Of a DNA stretch of 64,000 bases, positions 13,301 to 25,100 are shown in pieces. The notes below the pieces were generated by a model that ran no database searches, had not been told where the DNA came from, and worked only from the letters and a program-made list of their open reading frames with translations. Made by a program: the position numbers and the translations under genes. Positions within the stretch are counted from its first letter, which is position 1, and each line of letters opens with the position of its first letter. Source of the DNA: Colius striatus. Lineage: Eukaryota; Chordata; Aves; Coliiformes; Coliidae. Location of the stretch: positions 2,240,513-2,304,512 of the forward strand of contig NC_084781.1 of the NCBI RefSeq assembly GCF_028858725.1, written 5' to 3'.

Positions 13301-13412
13301 AATTCCTACAAGCCCACCAGAAAAGCAGGTTGCCACCTAGATCAGATTCCTGCAAGCCCACCAAAAAGCAACTTGCCACCTAGACCACATTCCTACAAGC
13401 CCACCAGAAAAG
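13301..13412. repeat. Tandem repeat, unit about 44 bp, 2.6 copies
   Basis: ATTCCTACAAGCCCACCAGA, then AAAGCAGGTTGCCACCTAGA, repeats with few changes; the third copy is partial. Confidence 0.85.
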
Positions 13413-15853
13413 CAGGTTCCTGTTTGGCTTTACCTGGTGCAATGACTCGTGCAGATCTGGGTGAGATTTGCATCTGCAGGCTTTGATTTGTCAGTTAAGC
13501 ACCTCAAAAAGGCATCATTAATAACTTCCCTGCTGCTCCTGGGGTGTTTGTGGGTTGCAGCTGTGGTTGCAAATAGCCACTGGAGTCATTGGCACGTGTC
13601 TGGGTTGAGGTTGCAGGTGGGTTTTGGAGTGGTATTGGTTTAATTTGCCCTTTGCTGGCTGAAAACTTGGTGAAGGGCTGCAGTTGTTGGTTTGGGATGG
13701 AAAGAACTTGGCTGATGGCTGAATCTTGCTGAGCAAGTCTGGGTTTGGGCATGATCCTTCTGGGCTGCCTGTGTTTGAAGCGACAGCTCTGATGTCACCT
13801 TTGCTGGTGGGACAGAAGATGTGTTGAAACCACAAATCTCCTGTTTCCCCAACATTTAGTTCATCTCAGAGCCAGCCTCTGCCAGCCCATGTCCAAAACT
13901 CATCTTGATTCCCCAGGAACCTCCTCTGAACCCAAGATGGGACCTTGGGGACCTTCCCATGGCGTGGGATTGAGCTTTGGTGTTTGCATGATGGAAGTGT
14001 GAGCGCTGAGCGATTCCTCTCTCCTGGAATGAGCCAGTTGGGATGGAAAACAAAGGTTTGAAAGCATCAGGCAACATATTGATCATGAATTATTTGCAAT
14101 GAATCGCTCATAGTGAAGGACTTGGAACATTCATCAGCTCCCCGTTTCTTTGCAAGCGCTCTCAAGGCAATCAGGAACTTCACCTGGACAATTCAAGTCC
14201 AGCAAGAGGGAGCTGATGTGGTTTTATTGGGTTCCTCAGCTCCTTTTCACTTCAAAGCTTTTTGATATGCCTTCCAAAACAATTCCCAATTTGCTCTTTT
14301 CTTTGGGGAGGGGGAACTTTTGTTGGGCTGGGGGCTGAACTGTGTGAAATGCAAGTCCTTCCAGGTTACTTTGAAGAAGCTTCTTTGATGTTTCCCTGCT
14401 CTGGTTTGTTTTGGAAGGTGATTTAATGGTCTCCCTCTATAAAAATAACACTTGAAAATGTCTGTAGGTATCTCAGCTCTCCACTTAAAAATAAAAAGAA
14501 GAGAGAAAAGAACAAAGTTGTTTAATGCTGCTGTTCAAGGTACATTAACCTTGTCTAGTAAAGCTCTGACTGGCTCTTGCAGGTTTTATTCTCGTGTTTA
14601 TGTTGCAGAGGTATCCCTGGAGCCTTTTAGGGATGGAGAGCAGAGAAATATTTAGCAGTAATTGTTGTTCTCCTTGGAAATTCACTGTAGCAGGTCTCCC
14701 TTTCCTACAGAGCTGCAGCTGGGAGGAGAGATTGCAAATACTCCACGCTGCTTTTCCCCCTGCAACCCAGGGGAGATGTCCCATCCTGTGACAACCCAAA
14801 CTAGTGCTTGATCTTTGGTGGTGTCTGACGTGGCATTTCCCTCTCCCTTTTACCACAGTTGCTTGTGCATTGAGCAAGAGCTTGTTTTAGGAGAAAAAGA
14901 GACAAGGTGTTTGTTCTAGTCCAGGCTTTATCCTGAAGAAATATCAAAGCCCATGGTTGTAGCAAGAAGCAGAGGCTCAATTCATCCTTTTGGATGAATC
15001 ATAACAAATAACTTGAATATATGAATAATAAGCTCAGCATTTAAAGAAATGAGCATGTTGGCTGAGGGCAAAGGGTGATCCTTGTACCAAAACCTTCTTG
15101 GCTTTGGATAGAGGACAATTATTCCTTCTGAATCTTTGGTGGTGCAGTGGTATTTCTGGCACAGATGCTCCTGATACCCTCAGGGGAGGCAATGACCAAG
15201 GCAATGACCTCACCTTGAAGGTGAGGAATGACCAAGAATGGGTGATGTCTCCAGAAATGAGTTTCTTCCCCACGTTTGTAACCATTTGATAGCATTTGGT
15301 TTAAGTTTTACCCAGCCCAGTGTGGCATAAGGAGGGGTTCCTTTAATAGCTTATGAAAACCTGGTGTTCATCTTCCACTGTGCCAAGTGAATTTCAATGA
15401 AAACAGGTGAAAAAAGGGGAAAGGTGGCAGATAGAAATGAGACAAGAGCGAGAGGGTCGTTCTCAATTCACTTTATGGCCAGCGAAGAGTCGACGTCACC
15501 CGCTGAGGGTGAGCCTGTCCTTGCCCGTGGATCAGAGCGAGATGGATCGTCCTCTGGAGGTGCTTCTCCCTCCCCCCTCAGCTATATTTCTTCATTTTAA
15601 CTTAGATATGTGCACATAATGAATGCATAGATCAGAAACTTCAGCTTGCACAAGCCCTCTGAGAAGACGGTGGCATAAAATACCCGACTGGCGTGGGGTT
15701 GGATGAGTTTTAATGCCAAGCTGAGAACTAAAAGGCATCCTCAAGCAGCTCTAATCATGTGGAGGCTTTGGGTAGAGAAGAGGAAATGCCTGAAAAGCTG
15801 ATTCCATGTGATTTCTTACATTGAATCCTCTGATGAGTTGCATCTTCAGAAGC
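13413..15853. other. Noncoding, no feature recognised
   Basis: Unique sequence without a recognisable exon or repeat. Confidence 0.35.
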
Positions 15854-15943
15854 TGTGACCTGATCTAGGTGGGATCTGCTTCTGCAGAGGGGTTGGACCA
15901 GATGATCGCTGGAGGTCCCTTCCAACCCTCACCATTCTATGAA
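15854..15943 (+). mobile_element. CR1 3' end fragment
   Basis: GTGACCTGATCTAGGTGGGA, GCTTCTGCAGAGGGGTTGGA, GGTCCCTTCCAACCCTCACC, ATTCTATGA. 5' truncated, plus orientation. Confidence 0.9.
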
Positions 15944-17827
15944 GCTGCTTGTTTCTAGCTGAGCTAGAAGAAAACAATCCCCATTTCTCCCTTGATTTGG
16001 AAACACAGATTTGCACTTTGCAAAGCTGATATTAATTGCTGGAAATGGTAACTTGGGGTCCAACAATGTGATTGATTCGGGGCGGGGAGGGGGTTGTTCA
16101 GCTCTACTTCTGAGACAGTTTTACAGCTGGTTTATTAATCAAAGAGGGTCACATGCACCTAGAAATGTTGAGTGGCTATCTGTAATACTTTAATTCTGTT
16201 GAATGGTTTAAGACATCAGTGATGACATTGAAAATAACCCCCACACACACCCCCCCAACTCCTCAACTTAGTGTTTGAGTCTTTTGATATGAAAGAAGAG
16301 GTAACGTGTTGCTGGCAAAAAAATACAGGGGGGCCTATAAATCAGAAGCTCTTCTAGGTAGATGCAAAGCTCTTTGGGAAATCCATCTTCAACTTGATGG
16401 CAATATTCCAGAGGCAGCTGAAATAATTTTCATTTCATAAGGAAATTTAGGATGCTTTGATCTCAGGTCGTTGCCAAAACCCCAAAGTGCTGCAGCTTCC
16501 GGAAATGAAAGAAGCCCTTGATGGGTTTTATTGCTCTGTGCAAACACCCTGGGAGTTGGCTGCTGTTCCCTGCCCCTCCTCGATCCTCCTACCACCCTAA
16601 AATTCACTCTTCACATTTGGTGGTTGCCTGGAGCTGATCTGCTGGGTTGGCAGGAGTTTGGAGATGCTCCTGGCTCCTTTCGTCACCTGGATGCCTGTGG
16701 TCAAGAGCTCAGTTGATTGAAGAGGTGGAGGGAAGGGGGCACTAAAAGAGAGGATTAATGCATAAAAATAAGAAAGATATAAAAAATAAGGAAGGATTAA
16801 TGCATGAACCATCAGCTTTTGACCCTTCCCTGCTTCTGGCTGCTGATAAATCCACGGGACTGACAGCTTTGCACCCTGAGATTCATGGCTGGAGGACTCC
16901 AGCGTGAAACACCCGTCCGGCTTTTCCCACAGGTACCAGGAGCTTCTCTGGATATTTACAGCACTCAAGTGCATTTATTTCCCCTCAGGATACATAACCC
17001 TGCTACAGGCAACAGCTGTCTCTCATTTTTTTATCCTTTGGGTTGTTGTTTTTCCCTCTCTCTTTTCATTTGGCTCCAAGTCTTATTCTCCAAACAAATC
17101 AACACCCTGAAAGCCTCCACGAACAGGGTTTGATTCGAGCAGGTTAGATGATATTTGGCAATTGAATTGGGCTCTGGACTGCCACCTTCTGGGAATATAT
17201 TCAGCCAAAAAAAAACCCCCTCACACCCTGCAATAAATCTCCACACACTAGAGGTAGGTTCTCTCCTGGCATGAACAATAGATACCAGGCAGGGTGGGTT
17301 GGGTTTGGATTTCCCAGAATAGCAACCTCATGGGGCGGGTTTTTTTTCAGCTTCCCACTGAGATGTCTAGACCATCACAGTTCTGAATCCTGCTTTTCTC
17401 CAGCTGCAGCTATTTCTGGTGGAGAGATTTTCCCCTTGGTGTTACTCCCCTCAAGGATGTGCCTGCAGCTGCAAGCTGAGTTTTGACGTCGGCCACGGAA
17501 GGTTTTTAAGCTGCGAGAAATTCACCTCCCACTAATTTGCTGTCAGGGAAAAAAACCACCAGATGAAAAGCATGAGTTTTAATCCTGTAAATGCAATTTC
17601 TTTCGGGCTGCAAGAGGTCTGTGTCATGTAAGGACCTTGGTCTGCACAGGATTTTGGGTCTGCTCTCTTAATATTCCAGCCACGGGGCGTCCATATTGAT
17701 GCAGAGTGTGAGAAAGGTAATTGTGCATTGCTTTTAAAAGAGCATATTCATGCAAAATAACGAGTGGTTGATACTCATCCCGTGCCTGGTGGTTCTTGTA
17801 AAGCCTGAGGCTTCATGGAGAACACCT
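15944..17827. other. Noncoding, no feature recognised
   Basis: Short simple runs only (for example CCCACACACACCCCCCC near 16,241). Confidence 0.35.
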
Positions 17828-17985
17828 GAATATTTCACATCTTCTCCCAGACAACCGTGGATCTCACTGAGAAGACCAGAGTGTCACAAATCTTCTTCGT
17901 AACACCTGTGGACCTCACAGAGCAAGACATGAATATTGTGAATCTTCCCCCCAAAACCTGTGGAGGCTGATTTGAAGACCCCCAA
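17828..17985. repeat. Degenerate tandem repeat, unit about 52 bp, 3 copies
   Basis: Copies begin near 17,828, 17,879 and 17,931, each with a GAATATT/GTGTCAC start, an AATCTTC block, and an ACACCTGTGGACCTCAC-like block. Copies are diverged. Confidence 0.7.
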
Positions 17986-19047
17986 ATGTTCATTTTTTTT
18001 CCCCTGAGCTCACTGGGATCCTCATTATTCTGCTTTGTGTGAGGGTGTTTCTTCATCGTTTCGTGGCAAGAGCGACGCTGACACCGTGTCTTGGTGCATC
18101 CCCTCCACGAGAAGCAAGTGAGGAATGCAACACAACAATGGGCATCCCAACGGGGTGAAGCCTTCAAGAGATGTCATCTCTTCCAAACAAGAGTCATTGC
18201 AGGGAGACATGTGCTTTTGGAGGCTCTGGGGAGGTGTAGTCAGGTGGCTTTATGAGTTGGCTCAATATAGAGCTCAGAGCTCATTCAGGACATGGTTTTT
18301 ATCAAGGATTTAAGCAAGATGATTGGCTTTTCTTCTGAAGCAACCACACAGCTGCAGTGAAACAATAGGAAGGGAGGCATTTTGAGGCCAAGAGTTGTTT
18401 TTTGGTTGTATCTACCACTAGGTCTATCCTTGGGGACAGCATCCAGCCAAGAACTCCTCTACACATTTATCCCTTCCTGATGCCACTCTTTTTCCCCCTT
18501 TCTCCTTGAGACCTGAAGATACCCAACCCCAGAGTCTGTTTCCCTCCTAAATAATTATGCTTCTACAAAAAACAGAGCAGCTCCAAGAGAGGCTGAGAGC
18601 AGCATATCTCAGCCTGCCTCCTGGATCCAGGCACTTCCATATGGGATGTGCAAAACCCAGGAGTAGGTTGACTGAATGGAGGAGTCAGCTGGGTTGGTCA
18701 GTTCTACATCAGATGTTTCCTTCTGGATTGTGCATGCAGGGCTGGAGGATGGGACACCATGGTGGCCAAAGGCAAGGAGACACATTGCCTGAGGGGGTTT
18801 CCTTTAGTGTGGAGTTTCAGAAGATGTAGACAGTGCTGCATTTCTGACTTGTCTTCCTGCCTCCAAAAAGGAGGAATCACCAGAAAGGGCCATCACACCA
18901 ATGTGGGTTTCATCCAGGGGTCGGGAGGTGGAGCTCTGTGCTGGGGTGCTCCTGAGAGGAATGTCACCTCTCCTTTCTGTCCCTTTTCCTGTGAGATTTT
19001 GGGGGAAGATCCCTCCTTTAATCCAGCAGCATTTCTCCTGCCTGCAG

Positions 19048-19156
19048 CTTCTCGATGTGACTCCCACCCAGGATGCACCATGTCTCCCCGGCACCGGCTC
19101 TGACGATGATGGCCACCCAGACAGTTCCCCCTCCTCCCTACCAAGACACCCCACAG
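19048..19156 (+). CDS. PKNOX2: PKNOX2 coding exon 1 (start codon exon)
   Basis: Acceptor AG at 19046-19047 follows a pyrimidine tract. 25 nt of 5' UTR precede the ATG at 19073. The reading [16 protein letters not shown] ends in the conserved PPPPYQD motif of the PKNOX2 N terminus. Donor GT is at 19157; the exon ends in phase 0 after residue 28. The acceptor shows that at least one noncoding exon lies further upstream. Confidence 0.93.
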
Positions 19157-22100
19157 GTGAGTGGCCCTCAAAACCCTCCAGACCCCTCATGACCCCCAAT
19201 CCCTGCATTAATTACCTTGCCTTCCTAAATAATGATCATTACCTCACCCCAAAACCCATTCATTTCAGAGACTGGCAACAACTGGGACACATTCCTCCAG
19301 GATTTGAAGGGGTTTAGGACAAACTGACTTATTTTTCCCCTCCTTTCTGGCTTATTTTGGGGTCTCCTTGGAAATCCAACGCTGTGGTGTGTTTGCAGAC
19401 AGCAGGTTAATAAGCTGGAAAGAGAAAATGTCTGGCTGAACCAAGGTTTAGCCATAGGAATGGCCTTTTGATTTGGTTTTGTGGTGTATTTTGGCAACCC
19501 AGGGCAGAGGGGGGGGAAAGGAAAGGCTTCACCTCCAGTGTTGCTCTAAGGAGTCAAATGACTTTTCTGAGCATCATTATGGGTTTATATTAATGTAAGA
19601 GAGGAGCTTGTCCAAGAGAAACTCTCTTGGTGAACCCCATTGGGCTGGATGTGAGGCTTGAGGTTGGATTTCAGAGATGATCCCATACCTCACAGCCCAT
19701 TCCTAGGTGTTTCCACTACAGCAGCTGAATGAGGATGATCCAGAGTGAGCTTTGAACTGATTCTCTGTCCAAAACAGCTCCTTTTGAGGCGTTCAGATGG
19801 GAGATTTTGAGTGTGTTCTCCCTTTATCTGGTTCAAAAGCAGAAAAATCACCCCTCCCTGGGCCAAAAGAAGCAAAAAACGAAGCCTGTTCTCTGCAAGT
19901 TAAATAAATAAATCAACTTTTACTTCACCCCCCTTCCCCTGGAGCCTCTGGAGCCTCCTTTTCCTCTGCTCTCCTTCGATGGGGAAAGGTCACTTCTCAC
20001 AAACGACACCTCGGTGGGGTTTTTATGGCTCCTTCAACTTCTGTGTCATCATTTGCTCGCTTCGTTGCTCCAAGTGGGAAAAGGGAGGGGAAGGGGGAGG
20101 GGGTTTAGGCCCAATTTTTTTCCCTCCTCCTTCTTTCCCCTGTGTGGAAATCGCTTACACAGCAGGAAGCCCTGATGCCCTTTTAGCCCTAATGGCTCAT
20201 TACAGGGACTTTTCCAAATAGCTGGGTTTTTGTGCAGCATCCCACAGACACATCCAACCTACCTCTGTCCCTTAGTGCTAATACTTTGAGTTTTGGGGAC
20301 CCTCAGGAGCGTTGTTGATCAAATCTTTCCCCTTTTCCTATTTTAAGGGGGTTGCTAGAGTGTTTTTCCTTCAGTTTAATGGACTTGGAGGAGAAACTGA
20401 AGCTAAGAACTGTTGTTTTTTGATTGACTCAACACTGTGGCTACTTTTCACCTGGAAAAATTGAGATTTCTAGGCTTTTTGAACAGCATTTTGCACAGGT
20501 TTCACCTCCCCAAAGCCAGAGATGTGACAAGTCAGTGATAAATGGTAAGAGTAAATCAATTGTTAGAGCTACAACCTCCCCTTCTCATCAAGGGGACAAT
20601 TTGAGGGGAGAAAAATGCTGGAAAGGGGATTTGGGGGAGCTTTGGTTGAATATTTTCCTGCAGGCAATCACCTCACTGTGAGAAGTGTGCAAAGGCAGAG
20701 CAGGGATGGTGGGGAAAAGATGCCTTTTGGAGGGAGAAAGAAGGAAATGTTTTAACCTGGTTAAAGGTGAAATGCTTTTTCACCTGGTTGTGCTGAAGGG
20801 GTGTAACACTGAGCATCACTTATTGCATCTGCTGAGCATCCCTACCTGTTGAAACATAAAGAATCTGTAGCACAAAGAAGAAGAAACCCCAAGTGGAAGG
20901 CAAAAGTAGCAGAAAGAGGTGGTTTTACCAGCACTGAGAGCAGCTTCACCTCCCCCCTCCCAAAAAAAGCTGCTTTTTAGGTGGTTCCAGCAGGGAGAAA
21001 AATGTGAAATCATAAACAATTCCATACCAAATACCTTTTTTTTGGTCAGTCTTGAATCTGTCTCCTGCAGCTCAGGGTGGAGATGGGGTTTGTTTTCAGT
21101 AGGAGCAATGAAAGTCCCCTCACATCCAGCATCTTTTTGGGCTCAGAACCCTTCTTTTCAGCACGTTGTGACAGTGGTAGAGAAGTTTCACTGTGAAAGA
21201 AGGGAAATATTGATGATTTAGGAGGGTTTTTCTCCTTGTTTTACAATGTAAAGAGCTGCAATATAAGATCTAGACAACAGAATAAGGATCAGAACTGAGA
21301 GGTGCTTGGCATCATCAAGTGACACCTCAAAAACCTCACCTTTGAACATGGGGGTTTTTTACATGGGGGTGGTTTTTGGGACATTTTTACCCATTTTCCC
21401 CACACTTCCAACCTCTGTTTTTTTACATATTAAACATATTTCAAACTGTTCTCATTTCATTGAGTTTTCCAGCATTTTTTACATAGCTTTCACATATTTT
21501 TTGACCCCCTTTGTCTGTTCTCACAGGATTATTGAACAATTTTTAACCTTTTAGTTCTCACCTTTGTTACCCCTTTTTTTTTTTACCTTTTTTCTTCTAT
21601 ATTTTTTAAACATAGAGGTTTTTTAACCTTTTATGAACAACCCCTTTTTTAAGTCCCTGGAACTACTTCTACCCATTGCCCTGAAAATAAAACAGAAGAA
21701 AAAAATCCCCACTTACATTTTCCTCCCACTCCTGAGCCACAAACCTTCTGCCTTTTTATCCCATCCCCACCTGCTCCTTGTAAAACCATTTTTGGCCTTC
21801 ATTTTTCTCTCTGCCCAGCATCTCCAGCTGCAAATATTCACATCTGAGCATCTTTTTTTGCCTCTTTTCCCATCGATTTGGGGTTATTTGTATTTATTTT
21901 TTGGTATTTTCTTTAGTCCAAGTGAGGTAATGGCTTGAAAACATCTTTTTTTTTGGGTAATAGCCCAATTAGTTGCAGACTTGGCTGGAAGCAGCTTGGC
22001 AGGATTTTGGGGCAGGATACAAAAAGAGCTTCAGCAACTGGTGAATGAGTGTGATGGAGAAAAAGGATAAAAAAGGGGAGGGAAAAGTAATTTCCCTCCC

Positions 22101-25100
22101 CAAAAAGTAACTTTTAAGGGAGGTAATAGAGAATAGGGGAAAAAAGGATGGGGAGATATTCATTGGTATGGCTGGAGCATCCCCAAATCCACTTGCATTT
22201 GGGTTTTAGATAGCAAATGAGGGGACAAAAGAGATGCAAAGTGCTGGGATGACAACAGCAAGTGAACCCCAAATTGTCCCTGGTTTATTTAGCACTGGAG
22301 AGGGGAAGAAGGAAGGAAATGGAACTCATTTCTGGGTTGAGAAGAGTTGGAAATGAAATAGCTCTGGGTGAAATTTCCAGGTGCTGGAGCCAAACTTTGG
22401 AGTTATGAACAATAAAGAAGATTTAAACAAACCCACACAAAAAAAAGAGCAGCATATCAGCAGCAAAAGGTCAGGCAGGAGATATTAAAGTCAAACATTT
22501 TAAAAGCAAAAGGTGTCATGCTTTTGGCCCAGCAGCTTTTTAAAGGGAGGCAAGAAATGTGCTTTTGCTTTCGTGGCAAGAAGGTGAGTGGAAGGATGGG
22601 TTTGGCTGGAAAAGGCTGTGGGCATCTACATGTGTATTTGTGTGTGTGTATAAAAAGGACATTTTATTTACATATAAATAGAGAAAGAAATATGTGTGTT
22701 AGCTAAATAATATCTATAAACCCAAATCATATCTATAACCCCAAATCATATCTGTAACCCCATTTTCTTTGAGTATCAACACAGAAAGAAATCCATCAAT
22801 ATATTAGACAAATACCATCTGTGTCAATATTTCTTTTCTCTATAAATAAGCACAGAAATGTGTGTTAGATGACACAGAAAGATGATTGATTTGTATGTAA
22901 CTAAACACAGAAATGAAGTCTATGAGACAAAAGGCAGAAGTAATATATTGAATGTTTAAGAGGCAGAGGCTTCCTTTTACCCCCCAGCTCAAGGGAGGGA
23001 TGGAAGATTTGATGATAAGAGGCAAATACTAATTGTTTTACAACATTTCCCCAGCAGAACAAGTGAAACACCCACTTTACCTTCTTTTTCCACTGAGATT
23101 TTTGAGCTAAAGCCACTAGATTGGGGGATTTGATGTGTTTGAACCTAGATGAGTCTGTCCTTCATGTTTTGGAGTGGTTTTTACAGATGAACCTTGTGCT
23201 GATGTGGATGTCAGAGCTGTCTGCAGCCTGGTAGCAAAGAGTTCAGGTTTCTGGACTGCAGTTGTTCATTTGCAGTGGGAATTGTCCCTAAATACCTGTG
23301 ATCCTGCCCAGGTGGGGGGTGAGAGTGGAAGGACACGCAGGGATTTGCTCTCACACTCAAGCTCACACCTTTCATCCCTCACTTTGGCTGAAAGAAATGC
23401 ACTTTCAATCAAATGCAAAATGATTTTATTGCACTTTGGGATCACTGTGCATTTTGTTTTTACCTGTAGATTTCCAGCCCTGCTGTGTTGTGTTTCCCAG
23501 CAGTGAGGTTAAAGCCAGGTGATTTGGGCACAGGCGAAGAGAAAAAAACCCACCTCAAAAAAGGTTGATGGCTTAGGTTTTTTTGGCTGGCTTCTCACAG
23601 CACAGAAAATGACTCATTCCTGGACTTGGAAGAGGCTCATGTAATTTTGGAAGAAAGTGTGTCTAGACAATAATACCTGCTTTGGAAAAAAAACCCCTCT
23701 TGGCAAGCAGCAGCGTTGCAGCTGATTTAATCTGGGGCTGCTGGAAGTCAGCCCTTAATAAATTACCACCTCGCTGCTGGTGCAAGAAGGATGTCAGGAT
23801 TTTTTTCTCCTTGTGCTTTCCCTGAGTAAAATGTGGAAAAATTAGGGGTTAACTGGGAAAAAAAAACCCCTCAACTCCCTGTTTTGAGGTGAAATTCAAA
23901 CCATTCTTCCTCTCGCAGGGCTGCCTCCTGCTAAACGATGCAGGAGGCTGCTGACTCGGTGGGAAAAGTGCAGCCAACCTCCTTTTTTGTTTTCCTTCTC
24001 TTCCTTTTTGATCCTCTGCTTTGTTTCCCTTTCCCTAGATGACAGCCACAGCCCAGCAGCCCACCAAGGCACAGTCCGTCCATCTCACCACGCCGGCAGC
24101 AGCCGCCAACGCGCCGGTACCCGCCGCGGCCGGTGACCCCCAGGCACAACTGGAGGCTGACAAGAGAGCTGTCTACAGGTGATTCAAGCTCAAGTTCATT
24201 AATTAATGCATTCATTAATGTATTATTTCAAGCCCTGGCCCAAGCTGCTCAGGGAGGGTGTGGAGGCTCCTTCTCAGGAGGTTCCCAAACCCACCTGGAC
24301 ACGTTGCTGTGCCCCCTGAGCCAGGGGAACCTGCTGGAGCAGGGGGTTGGGCTGAACAATCTCTGAGAGGTCTCTTCCAACCCCTCCATTCTGTGATTCC
24401 ATGATCTATGATTTCAATGATGAAAATAATTCCTTGGAGTGGCTGAGGGAGCCTGGAGAAGAGGCTGAGGGGAGACAGGAGCACTGTCTGCAACTCCCTG
24501 ACAGGAGGCTGCAGTGAGCTGGGGGTCAATCTCTTCTCCCATATAACAAGTGACAGGACGAGGAAACAGCCTCAAGTTGCCCCAGGAGAAGTTTAGATTG
24601 GAGCTTGAGGAAGAACTTTTTTTTCCCTGAGTGGGTTTTTGTCAGTTTGGAGATGTCAGTTGTCAGTTTAGATTATAATACTGTAATCTATGCAGTAATG
24701 TGATCATATAATTGCAATAAGTAACATGATTATGTAAATAGTGTAATTATATAAGTAATATGTAATGATTTAAGTGAGATGTAATTATTTACAGTGTTAT
24801 AATGTATACAGTAAAGCTCTAACAGTAAAGGATAATGTGAGAACATAATTAAGGTATAAGGTTAAGTATTATACCCCACCTTCCCCACCTTTAATGGCCA
24901 AGGCTGTGGGGGCTTGTGAGCAGCACAGCTCAGAAGTGAAGGCATTCAACAGATCTACTCCAAATACTCAAATATGATGCATCTGGAAGGGCTAGAAAGG
25001 CAGATGAAGGTGTGGAATAAACCCACTGGCTTCCCAGGAAAATGCAGACAATTATTCCAGTAGCTCTGAAGAGGTTTGTTTTTTCCCAAGGATGAAAATC

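Noticed and set aside
20424..20434. TGATTGAC PBX/PREP-type half composite in PKNOX2 intron 1, possible autoregulation
   Set aside because: A single 8-bp match is expected by chance several times in 64 kb; nothing else supports it.
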